From the NCBI GenBank assembly GCA_003013855.2, contig ML058459.1, positions 2,301,050-2,365,049 of the forward strand: DNA of 64,000 bases, written 5' to 3'. Both the position numbers and the translations under genes were made by a program. This stretch comes from Liriodendron chinense. Its lineage: Eukaryota; Streptophyta; Magnoliopsida; Magnoliales; Magnoliaceae. The notes beneath the pieces are model-generated. The model was not told where the DNA came from, did no database searches, and was given only the letters and a program-made list of their open reading frames with translations. Positions 1 to 13,600 of the stretch are shown piece after piece. Every line of letters begins with the position of its first letter. Within the stretch, counting starts at the first letter, position 1.

Positions 1-73
1 AAAGAAAGAAGAAAGAGAAGGAGAAAGAAAGAAGAAGAAGAAATAAATAAAGGAAGAGAGAGAAAGAAGAAGG
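1..73. repeat. Purine-rich low-complexity tract
   Basis: Almost pure A/G with GAAA and GAAGAA units at the window edge. No coding signal seen. Confidence 0.7.
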
Positions 74-810
74 GTTTTCTTCTCTGAGTCGAGTCGACTC
101 ACTGAGCCAACTCAGATGCGAGTTAGGGCTATTGGGAGCCTAGGAATAGCTATACAGGTGAGTGATTCATCTCACGTAACTTTCTTCGTTAATTTTTCTT
201 TAGTTTTATCCTCTGTTTACGTTCAATTTATAAAGTCTCATTCTCTAGTTAGGATTTTAGGCATAATTTTATGCTTACTTCCATATCATGGAATCCTAGG
301 TAAGGGATCCATCCATCTCCTATCTCTGTATCCTTGAAAGTTCTCATGCCAATTATCCTTTTCTTATTGAATTAATTTTCTCAAGTTTTCCTTTTTAATA
401 CACGTGTCAGAATGCTACGACAATTCGATTTAGGATTTCTTACATATGATGTCATCAACATTCAACCCTAAATACAAGTAATATTCTCAAGATTCCACGT
501 GACATTATTCTTAAATTTACTGATCGACGACAACTTAGGTTTAAATAATATGCAATACATAGCTCTTGGAACAACCTTAGCTAAGCATCAACGCACTAAA
601 CCTTACACGATGATCTTCTCAAATCCCTCGATCAACAATAACTAAAATTAGATAAAGAATTAATTATCTGAATGAAAATAACACATGCATGGTGTGATTG
701 GAATTGAGTTGATATGCATTGTATGCTTGAAGAGTGCTTCCATAACTCATGACATACATATATTTATACACTGCGACAGAACAGGAGCATGGTTGATTTG
801 ACTCCTGGCG

Positions 811-1036
811 TGCATGGTTGATTTGCCGCCTCGCTGTACCGGTTATGTGAGCATGGTTGATTTGCGGCAGGTTCCTAATGTTCAGTGGCAGCGAGTTCTG
901 GTTGTTTCACTTATTGAGCATGGTTGATTGGCTCGGTTGGATCAGTGGTGCATGGTTGATTTGCCGCCTCGCTGTACCTGTTAGGTGAGCATGATTGATT
1001 TGCGACAGGTTCCTAATGTTCAGTGGCAGCGAGTTC
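811..1036. repeat. 88-bp direct duplication with a gcatggttgatt motif
   Basis: The 88 bases at 811-898 recur at 949-1036 with few changes. Inside and around the copies the word gcatggttgatt occurs about six times (near 787, 812, 851, 918, 950 and 989, some with one change). The block lies next to LTR-like DNA and may be part of a decayed LTR. Confidence 0.7.
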
Positions 1037-1039
1037 CTA

Positions 1040-1536
1040 GACGTTTATTGCTCTCACACGTATCATAACATACATGACATCATGATAATCATGTTCCATT
1101 TATAATAAATCATAAAGTGTATAAATCATAACCTCATCCTAATTTATTTTATACAATTCTATCCGTTGATGATTCGCATCCTGTCTCTTATTAATTGGAA
1201 TATTACCTGTGATGGAAATGACCTCACTGGGCTTTTAGCTCACCAAAATCACCACAGTTCTTGCAGGTTTTCAGGAAGAACAAGACATAGGCAAATGAGA
1301 GTATTCAGGGGGTCTCATCCTTCTCGAGCGTCAATCGTGTCATATTTATTTTAGTTTTGTAAAAATTCAATGTAATAAGGCATTAGTGGAAAAGAGATTT
1401 TATATTTGGAGATTTATTTTAGATATATAATGTGTGGAATAGAATCTCAAGGAATCTATGCTTGAATTTTAAATTCATACCTTGGAACTCGGGCTTTATG
1501 TTGTTGTACTCGAGTTCCGAATTTTGGGGCGTGACA
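1040..1536 (-). repeat. LTR remnant, gypsy-like, minus orientation
   Basis: Read on the minus strand from 1536, the sequence begins TGTCACGCCCCAAAATTCGG, which resembles the start of many plant chromovirus-type LTRs. About 290 bases further along it has a 'gtgagctaaaagcccagtgag' type segment that I associate with the same LTR class. The other end was not found and may lie beyond the 811-1036 duplication. No target duplication was seen. The class is an inference. Confidence 0.35.
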
Positions 1537-1899
1537 GAGATGATGGGGGATATTTATAAGTAATTATGCCTTGTTTTTCTCTTCACCCAAAAATCGAGAT
1601 ACTTGGTGTTCCCCTGTTCATTATGACGTATGAGGTGGTATGCTGCATTTAAAGCGCCGCATCTTTTTGTACCACAGGGAATATTTCTATCCCATGAGCA
1701 TTTAATGCAATGACATTTCGAGCGCCGTACCGAATTGTGACTATTACGTTTGGAGTCAGGCACAAGAAAGCTATTATCAGATGAGCCGATGGCATATTTC
1801 AAAGTTTTGTGCCCAGATTCTCTGACTATGAAACTTAGGGGGTTATTATTATGGGTAAATCCTGCAAGGTCCCTGATCATGGTCAAGAAGAGGCAGAAT

Positions 1900-2650
1900 C
1901 GTCGATATGTGGCTCGCTAAGACCAAATCATGACACGTGTCATAGAAGGATTCAAGTTTGTTAAGGCGAAGGAGTCCTCAGCTTCAGCATGAAGCCTGTG
2001 TATAATTTTAAGGCCTCATGTTCAACCTCGGATAGCAGATGCAACCTTGAGGCCTCGGGATTGGCCTCAGGTAGTACACAAAGTTATGAGGACTTGGCTT
2101 TAGTCTCGGATAGTGGAATTGGACATGAGGCCTTAAACTTAACCATAGGTGATAGACGTGCAGCTGACAACTCAATTTAGGATGACAGACATCCTCGAAT
2201 CTGAGCATGTTACGCACTGCCATACAAAGTCCAGAGATAACTAGTAGCGCCAGGATACGCGGGATCCGGACATGATAAGAATAATATCTCATAATCCGGA
2301 GATATATCCTAAATGAGATTTAATACATCAACGTATCTTACGCAGGATCTACGGATCCACTGCCATCGGATATAGATCATCATCTATAAAATGATACCTC
2401 CACATGACATCTAAGTACGCACTATGTATTCACATCTGACAAACCCTAAAAGCTCTTACACCTAATTATTCCTATCACTGACTTAAGCATCGGAGGGTTC
2501 TCCGCCGGCACGACCGACACCCCCTTATGATCATTTTTTTTATGATCTCAAGTCCCACAATCTACACCATTCATCTGTGTCCACACCAAGCGACGGAGAT
2601 CTACTCTTGATTCTTGATCAATATCTGTTAGCCCAATTTTAAATGTTAAC
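1900..2650 (+). repeat. LTR remnant similar to the Tat-lineage LTR class
   Basis: The segment around 2475-2525 (actgacttaagcatcggagg, then a Ccg/Cac-rich stretch and 'cccccttatgatc') matches the R-region pattern of the intact Tat LTR at 51829-52422 (actgacttaggcatcggagg, 'cccccttatcctc'). A TATAAAA-like box at about 2385 lies roughly 90 bases upstream, a similar arrangement to the intact LTR. The 5' boundary is unclear. No coding region follows, so it is a solo or truncated LTR. Confidence 0.5.
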
Positions 2651-3171
2651 GTGACTTACTTAAGCACATCAATATAAGGCCTACCCAACCAATCACTCCT
2701 TTGTTAGCAAGTTGCTCACCAATATAAATATATACGTGCGTGTAATATGGTTTTTAAATACACTGGAATCCCGAACACCACAGCTACAAATGCAGCTGCG
2801 TTTTTTAAAATTCATGGTATTTTTATGATAAATAAATCGAATGATATTACTATGTTAACCTTGTGATTATTTCAAAATCCAGGCAATTTTTTATTTCTCG
2901 TGATTTTATTGTGATGTCAATGCAAATTTATAAACTTTAAATTACTTACAACATACATTCAAATATCATTTAAAAATGTTCATTAATCAATAATTAAAAA
3001 TCAAATTACATTATTTTCAATGAGAATTTCCCAATAATGTCTTTAGAAAAACAGTAAAAATTAAAAATCTCCTGAAAAATTATCCCACGGGGAAATTGCT
3101 GATAAGGAGATTTGCCGCCTATCCACCATTGTATTTAAAGTGGGGAATGCGTCTTATACAGTTATACCTGA

Positions 3172-3192
3172 GAGAGAGAGAGAGAGAGAGAG
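3172..3192. repeat. (GA)n microsatellite
   Basis: About ten uninterrupted GA units. Confidence 0.9.
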
Positions 3193-3274
3193 TGGAAATC
3201 CGGACGGCCCATCGTCAGGCTCGCTCTACCATGGAAATCAATGGACAGAGTTTAGTTTTAGGAAGCAGAATGCA

Positions 3275-3746
3275 TACTGAATAACTCAGTACGCTTGAGT
3301 GAACTGTAGGGCCCACCGTGATGTATAGTCTTATCCACACCGTCCATCCGTTTTACCAGATCATGTTAGGGCGTGCTCCAAAAATTAAAGCACATCCGAC
3401 GCAGCTCAAGTAGACCTCACCACATGAAACTGTGAATTGAATGCCTACCGTTGAAAACTTCTCAGGGGCCACGGAAGTTTTGGATCAAGCTAATAATATT
3501 GGCGTTTTCTCTTCATCCATGTCTGTGTGACCTTATTAATGCATTGGATGACAAATAAACATCCATGTGGGCCCTACGAAAGTTTCAACGGTGGACGTCA
3601 TTATCCCTACGATTTCTTGTGGTGTAGATATGCTTCAATTTTGAGCTGCTGCCCTTAAATGAGCTCGCAAAACGGATGAACGGCGTGATAAGGCACATTC
3701 ATCACGGTGGGCTCCACAGAGTTACAGCCTACCGAGTTACTCAGTA
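3275..3746. mobile_element. Foldback/MITE-like element, 472 bp
   Basis: The left end (tactgaataactcagtacgc ... gggcccaccgtgatg) and the right end (catcacggtgggctcc ... gagttactcagta) are imperfect inverted repeats of about 48 bp. There is no open reading frame. No clear target duplication was found, so the superfamily (a Mutator-like origin is possible) is not established. Confidence 0.65.
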
Positions 3747-3792
3747 ATCGAATCCGCCTCCTTAAGGTGAAAGGTGATCTCCGTGGGCGCGA

Positions 3793-4314
3793 ATTAGGTG
3801 TTACCCCGGGAACAGCTTAGTGGGTGTTACCCAACCGTATGGCCCACATGGATAATAATTTGTATATCCATGCGGTCCATCCGTTTCTACAGCCCATTTT
3901 AGATTAGGGTTCCAAAAATTATTTAGATCCAAATCTCAAGTGGACCATACCATTGGAAACAGAATGATTCAGTGCTCTACCATTAAATATTCCAAAGAGC
4001 CCATCGTAAGGTTTTGATAATGTTTATTTACAATCCAAGCTGTTGATAATGTCAATAATTTCTTGATGAATGTACAATATAAATATCCGATTTATCCAAA
4101 ACTTTTGTGGGCCATAAAAAGCTTTTAATGGTCATTCATCACTCTTTCTAGTTATGTTGTCCACATGAGATTTGGATCTTCTTATGGTTTTGGGTCACAT
4201 CCTAAAATGATATGAAAAAACAGATGGACGGCGTGGATATATAAAAAATACATTAAGATGGGCCCCACACTGTTAGAGTGACACCCACTAAGCTGTTCCC
4301 GGGTAACAGCTAAT
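3793..4314. mobile_element. Foldback/MITE-like element, 522 bp
   Basis: Left arm 3793-3830 and right arm 4281-4314 are nearly perfect inverted repeats around the core cgggaacagcttagtgggtg. The interior is non-coding and carries the same 'ggtccatccgttt' / 'agatggacggcg' subterminal words as the previous element. It ends about 350 bases upstream of the TMN1 start codon. Confidence 0.75.
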
Positions 4315-4666
4315 CTGCTCTCGATCTCCATGGCATGGCCCACCATTTTTGCGGCCTGGATGTTCCATCATCTATTCTACTTGTTCTTTTATCTAACCGA
4401 CCCGTCCTCTTCAAAATGAGTCACGAGCATACACGTGGGTCCACCATGATGGATACCCAGGATCTGTCACACGCGTGCTGTACCTGGTAAGTGTGTGCAG
4501 ACTCCAACTCGTGAAGCTCTTCATAAAGGAGTATTCTCGCAAACGTAAGATGCGGAGGAAATTCTCTCTCTCTCTCGGGGTCTCGGTCTAAGGAGGAAAA
4601 GAAAACTCGAGCTGAAAAAAGGGCCTCCTTTTTTCCACCGTCAGATCCGACGCGTCTTTGATCGCG
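4315..4666 (+). promoter_or_regulatory. Upstream region and leader of the TMN1-like gene
   Basis: This is the only non-repeat DNA between the 522-bp foldback and the start codon, so the core promoter and 5' UTR should lie here. A CT-rich stretch (about 4563-4579, tctctctctctctcgg) is typical of plant leaders. No convincing TATA box was seen. The transcription start cannot be placed from sequence. Confidence 0.4.
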
Positions 4667-7600
4667 ATGCTTCCCACCGTCCGATCATCCTCTCTATTCT
4701 CCGTCCTCCTCATCTCCTGCCTCTTCTTCATCGCTCCGTCGTCCGCTTCCGAATCCGATCACAAGGTTCGTTCTCTCACTGACCTCATTTTTTCATTTTA
4801 AATGCTTCAAATTCAGATATTTCATCTCATCCATCAGATATCTGACCTGCGTACATTCCAATCTCATCATAGACGTCAGATCTCCTAATCTGATCACTAT
4901 ATATTCAGATCTAGAGAATAGTCTCTCTGCAGCACTTGAAATGTTGGCATTTTGAGTATATTTGCAGAGATCTAGGGTTCTTGTTGGTTTAATTGGAGTA
5001 TGCAGCTTGAAGGACCGCTGATCATGGGCCCCGTAAAATTCGTGCGATCTTTGGCTGCTCACAGGGAGATTGTTCTGTTAATTGAATGTTGTAGTGCTGT
5101 TTGAGTACGTAGGCGACCAAGGGTTGTGTTTTGGTAGTGATAGTTCTGATATAGGATGTGAGGAATTATATGATACTGTGACTATTGCACTCGTGCACAT
5201 GTCTGCACGTACATGTGGCCAAGCATGTAAGTCAGTCAAGACGGTTCACGTTCCCGGGCCCACTTGCGTTGGGGGTAATGTCTGAAAGGCAAACTGATAG
5301 GATGGTGTCAACTGTCTGATTTGTGGGCATTGGATGGATGGTCAATATGAGCAGGCAAAATCTCACCGACCGGATCGTCCATTGGATGCCATTTTTGGTG
5401 TTGCATTTGTTTCAGATCCATTTGCCCTCTTCTTTCTTTGCTTCTGTTTTGCATTTTTTGTTAGACCATGGTAGAGAAGTGGGTTTCTGTTTTGAGTAGT
5501 TTATCCAGAATTGTCTGTAGTACCAACTTTTATGTCCTTGGTTGTTTGAGGGTCTGTAGTACTAACTTTTATGTCCTCGGTTGTTTGAGTGCTATATTAT
5601 GTCATTTGTTTTGACGAGTACTGTATTCTTTTGCAAGGATCCTCCTGGTTCGTCATATGGTAACCAAAGTTCTGAAAATTGAGATTTTATTGTTAATTGT
5701 AAATTCAAATTGGATTTTAAAGTTTTTCCAAAAATGTCAGAATTTTTACCAGAAAGATGAAAAATGGGGAAAGAAATCAGGTAAGTTAAGATACTCACTA
5801 TATGCCTGTTTCCCAACAACTAATGAAGCTAATCTATGATAAGCAATGTATTCAATCCACTAACTTTGGAGATGTTATAGTTAAAAAAAGTGTATAAACA
5901 ATGAAACAACTCGTGCTAACATCAAACACTATGAACATTAATATTGCCATCATGGTGGTGCAAAGCTTGCAATTACTCGTAACTTCTCTTGCTATTTTTT
6001 TTCCTCAGAAAGCAGGTGAATACAAAGAAAGAACAAAACAAGATAGGCTTGTAGGGAAATCACAATGATCAATCTTTGACGTTAATACTTCTCTTAGGCA
6101 TGTCAAAATGATCCTTTGTTAAGGTGGAGAAAATGTAGAAAGAGAGATATGAAATTTTTTGAACAATGAACAAGTGAGATAACTTCTTTTGTATTGTTCA
6201 GTGGTAAGGAAAAACTGTCAAAAACTCAAAAGCCCCTCTTAAAATTGCTGAAAGCTAGTAAGAGACATTATTTGGGGGCTTAAAAGGCCCATATGACATT
6301 AGAAAGAAAATCAAAGGAAAAAAAATCCAATTTTATAGGACATGGTTCAGCCACAAAACTGTAAGTTTCGAGTGAAATAGTAAGATTCAAATTCTGAATC
6401 GTAATATCCACATGAAAATCGATCAGGAGAATGGGATTCAAGTATAATATTCAAACTGTTTCCCACAAGAATTGATTTGAATCACGGAAGCGGTAGTGAA
6501 TCTAGAATATCCGTCTAGTGGCTCCATTGTGGATAGCCCACAACACAAACCCAATGATTTGAGGATCTAGGCTTTTGATTAATGTTTTTCCCTTTGGATG
6601 CCGGCCATCGTTTTTCGCCTATCATCACCATTGATTGAACAGGGTAGAGGGAGGACACAGGACATCTAGGATCATGTGTTTAGTAGTGCTTTCAAACATC
6701 CAACACATATGGATTATTACTCTCTCTCATCTCTCAGACATGATTTCTGCTCAATATCTCTCTTATAGTGTTTTAACACCTGGAATAGACTGGCAGTCAG
6801 GCCAGGTTGGATGGGAACCTGTAGCCTATTCAGTTTGGGTCAGTTTGCGGGTTTTGCTGTCTAACATCCGAACTGTCCGGACTGATGTGTTGGGCCAAAC
6901 TGTTTCTAAAAAAATATTAAGGTGAGCCAGGAGTCAAACCCAAACATTCGAGACAACCATCAATTTTAACAATCACTGCACCACAGGGCTATTGTTGGTT
7001 TAAATTTTTAATAATAACATATATTAGATTTATGGTAGATCTTTGCAACACGTCCGAGGGCCCATCTACACGCCACCTCATGTACCAAAGCGCAAATGCA
7101 TTTGAGATCCTATCCATCTATCAGCTGGGAACCATTGTGCTGATGCCCCTACCTAAAAATGAATCCAATTCACTCATCAAAGAGGCTAAGTTGTTAGAAA
7201 TGGCAGGTTGGCCAACCAATTGATTTGTAAACTGTAGCTCAACTGATCAATGTGCAGGCCTGGTTTTTGGTGAAGGAAAGTTGCATGGTGCGACCTTGCT
7301 GATACATGGTTGGATAATGTTCCCCTCTCCCTCGTGCATCATATATTCTGATTTTCTCAATCAAGCAATACTATCTGTTTAATTCACACAATGTCTGTAT
7401 TCTGCTATCGTTTTTGTTTTGTTTTGTTTTATTTTATTTATAGATGTGCAGCATGTGCTACAAACATTCATTATGGAGGATTGGTAATGAATAGGCTGGA
7501 TGAAAGAAAAGAAAAGAAGAGGAGAATAGTGGCTTTTTGTACCACTCACAATTCAAAGAGGTTGATTTTTAGGGTTTTCTCCCTCTAAGGGAGAATATTT

Positions 7601-10600
7601 TCTATCATACATTGGGACTTAAAGGTCTCATATAGATCAAAATGCAAATGATAAAAATTCAAATAGATCTTTCAAATCTAGAATTTAATAATTTTAGATT
7701 TATATCATATCCTGAAGATTGACATCTAAATTTTGAATCAAGGAAAATAATAACCAAAAAGGTTATACCATTCAAAAAGAAAAACAAAAAGATTATAAAT
7801 CTTAAAAGGTCTTCTAAAATAACCAAAATATCTCAAGTATGGGCTGTTTTATATCCAGCCCCACGATGGAAGGTATCTAATTGTGATGGGCCCAATATTC
7901 ATCAATTCCTTTTGGCTCCAAAAGAACTTGCCGTCGAGTTGATATCTGGTAGCAATCCGTTGGATTAAGTTGACTTTGTAAGCTGTCCACCTTGGTTGTG
8001 GTGGTAGTCGATGGTGAAGGCCTATGTGTCGAATTGACATTGCCTGCATCAGATGGCGTCGTGGATCACGAAACCTCTCCTTACATCGTCGTGCTCTCTG
8101 CATTCTAGGCATCTGGTCCTATTTCTGCAGTAATGGACTAGTGATTCTATAAGCTCTTTGTCGACGTGATTTGTCCTTATCATGGTTGGCCTCTGATGTT
8201 TGTGCTCTAATTGACGACGGATGGGGACTAACACGTCCATCTCAATTTTAACATACACTATAGAATGCTCCAGCTTGTTAGTTGATTTTCTCATCTCTTC
8301 ATCCGCCAATCTAAACTTTGGTCTGTTATTTGTTCGCTCAACTAATCCATCTGTTGATGCGTTAATAGATTTATCTACCTTAAACTGATTGACTTTTCAT
8401 GTGTATATCTTCTTGTGTTGTGGACCTTGTGGCACATCTGGTCAACATGTCATTCATTGAATCTTCAGATACCTTTTCAAATGAGTCTAGGATTTGTTCT
8501 TTGAAGTTCTCAGATTTTTTTGTAAAACTAAAGTATCTTAAGGGCCCATTTGGATGTACCTTCTGAAGGGGCATTGAGGCTGAAATGCTGTTTCAATCCA
8601 AATGGCAATTTATGCTGTGCGTTTGGATGCACTTTGCAAACTCCTGTCTCATCTCCCGCTCGACAAAATAGGTGCTAAAATTCCGAGTTGGCAAAAACTA
8701 AACGGATTGGTTTTTGCTGAGTGTTCCAAAAAAGCAGGCTTGAAAACCCCCATTTTTCAGCAACCCTCTTTTCAGGGAGTGTGTCCAAACGGGCCCTAAG
8801 TTTTGTGTCATGTGTAGTCATAATCCTCCAATCAGTCATCTCTTTGATGATGAGAATGATTGCATGGAACACCGCTTAGCCACTAACATCCCGATTCTAG
8901 GACACTTCTGCATTCTTGGGCACAAGGCACTGTTGCGATGTTGTCAAATTATCCAATGGCCCTAAAATCTCATGGAGCATTTCCTCCATACGATCATTTA
9001 TCCTTTTTTATTTCCTCAACATTCTTCTTGTTACTCATCATTGATCTCAAATAAGCTCATGCATGAACTTGCATTGGTACCAATTTGATGTAGGGTGGAT
9101 GAGAAAGAAGGAAACAAAGAAGATGGATTTTTGCAAAAACTTCAGAAATTCATTGAGGTTGATTTTCTTAGGGTTTTCTCCCTCTGCAAGATGCTATTTT
9201 TGCCAAACCCTCACATGTTTTTATTCCATTCATTATTCATCAAATCTATTGTACCTATGGCATTAAAGGTCTTATATAGACCAAAAAACAGAGGGTAAAG
9301 ATCCAAAGAGACTGTGAATCTAGAGTTTACTAATTTTAGATCTAAATCGTATCCTAAAGATTGACATCTACATTTCATATACAAAAAGGAATCTATTTAT
9401 TTTTCCTTTCTTCTTTCTCCGTTGGATCGAAAATAGAAGAATTGAGTGAATCCAAAATCCAAAGGAGGTTCATTTAACTACTAAAAAGATTCTCAATCTT
9501 AGAAGATCTTTCCCAAAATAACCAAAATATCTTTGATTATGGGCTGTTTCAAAGGGGGTCCATCAAATTGCCCGTATGCATTAGATAGTGAAGTCTTTTT
9601 CAGTCCAAAATGAGGTCTCGTTCTCACGTTTATCCATGAACCAAGGCATTAAAAAATGGTTATGTATCGTTAATGCTGGGATCCGTTATGCATTAAAGGG
9701 CTGCAATTTTGTCACTCCCGTTCTAAAAAAAGAGGCTTGTAATGGCCGTAACGGCGGTTATGGGCCCATAATAGGCTGATATGGACCCGTAATGGTCTGA
9801 TACGGGGCCTTTGCAGTTTCTTCTTAAGTGTTGACCATTTCAGGGTTGCAACGGATGTTATGGCCGTTACGGCCACCGTTACTGTATAGAAAACCTTGTC
9901 CAATATTCTCAGAGCACTACAAGTTATATTGCTCCTAGTTGCATCGGTTCACCTGGACAGTCAAATTGATCTATTTTAACTGTCCATAAAATTCAGAACA
10001 CAAATTTAATTAATTAATTTATTATTATTATTTTTTTTTGGGAAAATTAAGTTCAGGAAACATTTCATGGGCTACCATGCAAAAGTCACACTAATTGGAT
10101 AATCTAATGCAACCTTAATTTGCCCTTATTTTCTGCAGCCATCCCTTCACCAAGCCATGGATGGGATGGTTGTGATTGCCTACAAAAGTGAGTCTTTAGA
10201 ATGATAAGCAATCTGTGACAGTCCCTTACAATAGATGGATCAGATTATTGATTTGACCTTTTTTTGTGCAATGATCATGACCATCCATGTATAAGGCCAT
10301 TGGTCAAATGGTTAATATTTCCCTTTTGAAAAAATGAAATGGTTAATATTTATGAGATAGTGTGACGTTTTCAAGGTTTCAGATGAAATTTGCATTTGGC
10401 TAATGAATAGTCCAGATCAATGAATTAGACTGTTTAAGTGTCCAATGCAACTAGGAGCATTGGATCATTTTTCCTCAATTAGTCCATCCCTTTCTATTTT
10501 CAAATTTAGAACTGTCTCATGTTAATTGAAGTCTAAAATGTTTAAAGAATGTGAATATTATCCTGGTATGTTTCATTGTGGTCATTATCGTTTCCAGCCT

Positions 10601-13600
10601 TTTCCCCTGACTATCAGGCGTTTTTGGATCCAGCCTGAATCAATTTGTATTTGTAAATTTGTCTTCGTGCTGTTGTCTTCCATTCAGTATGCCAGTACCT
10701 TTTCTTTATTATGAATTCAATGTTTCAAGGCATGCAAATGGGATTGCTGATTCTCTTTCGAAGGAGGGTTTTTCGAGAGGGTCACTCATTTTCAGATCCT
10801 CATGTCCCCTTGCCTGAGTGGGATGACTGAAATGCATTATTCTTGGTTTTGATTATACTAATCATTTTTCATGGTTTCTCTCTGTAGTATCAATCAGAGG
10901 AGCAAGTTACCCTCTGGGTAAACAAGGTTGGCCCTTACAATAATCCTCAAGAAAGATATAACTATTACAGTCTTCCATTCTGCCATTCATCTACCAATCC
11001 TGCTCACAAGTGGGGCGGACTTGGTGAGGTTTTGGGTGGGAATGAACTCATCGACAGTCAGATTGAAATTAAATTTCAGAGTATGTGGATCTTCTTGTTG
11101 TATTCTTCATTTGGTCTTGGAGTGTGGATGTAAACAATATGGCTGACAGTATAGTTTTAAGTGCAGCATCTAAAATTATCCTTGGTTGCTTACTATTTGG
11201 CAACTATTTTGACAGAAAATGTCGATCGAAGCTCCATTTGTGAACTCGAACTAGATGCTGCAAAGGTGAAACAATTCAAGGATGCAATTGAGAATACATA
11301 CTGGTTTGAATTCTTCATGGGTATGTTGTTTATAATGTTCTTGATTCCTTACTAGATTCTTCTCTGTAAATTATTGGTATTTGGACAGCTCTACTGTTTT
11401 GGTTTATGCGTTCTTTATTCTTTTTATGATGTTGTTTGTATATTCTATTTTGTTGGGAGCTCACTTTCTTTATTCTTTTCTTATCCTCTTCATTCTTGGC
11501 ATATGCTGATTGTATCTCCCAGATGACTTGCCTCTGTGGGGTATGGATTCATGTCCCTTCACTTTTTGTTTTTGGGTTCTCATTAAAGTTTTTTTGGTCT
11601 GATTTCTTATGCATGCATTTAATCTAATTTATACACATTTCTTATCAGGCTTTGTTGGTGATAAAGGCAATGATAATAAACATCTACTCTATTCCCACAA
11701 GAATATCATTATTAAGTACAATGGAGATCAGGTTTGTGGTTTCTAAGAATCCCCATTATGTCACTCGTGGTATCTTATCAAGCATGTTGGCATTGATATT
11801 ATTGAAGCTTTCATTCCTTACAGATTATTCATGTCAATCTTACTCAAGACAGCCTTAAAGCTCTGGAAGTTGGGAAAACATTAGACCTGACATATTCTGT
11901 CAAGTGGATTCCAACAAATGTAACTTTTGCACGCCGTTTTGATGTTTACTTGGACTACCCTTTCTTTGAGCACCAGGTAAATTTTCCCAGCCCTGTCATT
12001 TTCCTCTCATCAGTGGCATTAGAGGCGTGCGTGATTATTGTAAAAACTTGGTTTCTGATGCTAGCAATCTCTATGAGTGTATAATAACTTCTTATTATGT
12101 GCACCTTTGTAGACTAGAGTAAAAGGCTTCTGATGAGTTGTCCGTAGATGCTGTTGTTATCCATACTTCTAACAGTAAAAGGATTTCCACTCATAAAGTA
12201 AAGGTGAAATTTTTTGATCTGTGCAGATCCATTGGTTCTCCATTTTCAATTCTTTTATGATGGTTATCTTCCTCACTGGTCTGGTGTCGATGATACTGAT
12301 GCGAACCCTTAGAAATGACTATGCAAAATATGCTCGGGAAGATGATGATCTGGAAACTCTGGTGACTATCTAAACTTTTTTGTTTTATTTAAAATTTTTG
12401 TTTTTGTTTTTGTTTTTCAATAATATCTGTCAATTTATGTCTATTTGTCATCTAGAATCAATGCATGCTAGCAGCATGATGTTTGGTGACTATTTTCTAT
12501 CCTGAATATACCTTTTCATTTGCTTGTTTTATCATCAGGAGAGAGATGTGAGTGAAGAGTCTGGTTGGAAGCTTGTCCATGGGGATGTATTTCGGTCTCC
12601 TCGTAATTTGGTCATCCTCTCTGCAGTTGTTGGTACAGGCGCTCAGCTTGCGATGCTGGTTCTCCTTGTCATCCTATTGGCAATCATTGGAATGTTATAC
12701 ATCGGGTATGTGCTACAAACTTATGCTATTCTACCATATTTAAAGCATACAATTTTTTTTGTCGATGTTATTACATTATCCATCATTTTCTTAATGGTTC
12801 TAACAAGCGGCCAACCCAGTTGTCTTGGTTCCTCATCTGGGCTCGGGGCTATCCTTGGTCTGTTGAGTCAGGTTTAAAAATTCAGGCCTGATTATGTAAT
12901 GGAGCCGGCTCAGGTCAAAGTCATTTGTCTGTTGGGTCAGTTTTGGCAGGCCCTGGACTGGGCCATGTATTGCAATTTGATCATGGAGTCTATTGGATTT
13001 TGATACCCAAATTACTAGAAGTGACGAATGACACACACCCTGCATGAGAGTGCTTGAATGGAAAAAGGATAAACAACTTGTTAACACCAAAGTCTTATGT
13101 TGGTATGAATGCTTGAATAACAACTTCACAAAACTCAGAAGAAAAGTGTAATCTGCCAAAGATCACCAAGTCTTGTACCAAAATGATGCAATCCGGTACT
13201 CTTCCGCTTTCGTGGTTTTCTTAATAAAAGTTTTGTTGCTTCTCAAAAAACAAAAAAAAAATCAGTGAGATCTCTATACCCATAAGATGCCTGCAAGGAT
13301 ATTTGAATGGAGAGGGATACTATCACTTTATTGAAATTGAAGCTTCTTCACTTCTTATAAATACTAAAATAAACCTCACAAAGCACAGAAAATATAGTGC
13401 TTTCTACCTCCTACAATAGCCCCTTTTATAGAACCCTAAAATTCCTATGAATTTTGAATAAAATTTTCCTACCATTGGATTGATTTGAAATTATTCTAAT
13501 TTATCTATGATAGCAACAAACTCTACATACAAAGATTTGGCTACTTTGTAATGGGCCTAAATCCTAATGGCCTTAAAATAGTAAATACCTCCATAGTCCT

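Noticed and set aside
405..1536. A full LTR bounded by TGTCA and TGACA
   Set aside because: Flanks show no target duplication and the 405 end has no other support; only the 1536 end is reported.
1554..1886. 110-codon minus-strand ORF
   Set aside because: Lies in LTR-like decayed DNA, with no recognisable domain or plausible composition.
12524..12877. 117-codon ORF
   Set aside because: It is TMN1 exon 8 (12539-12705) plus intron sequence on both sides.
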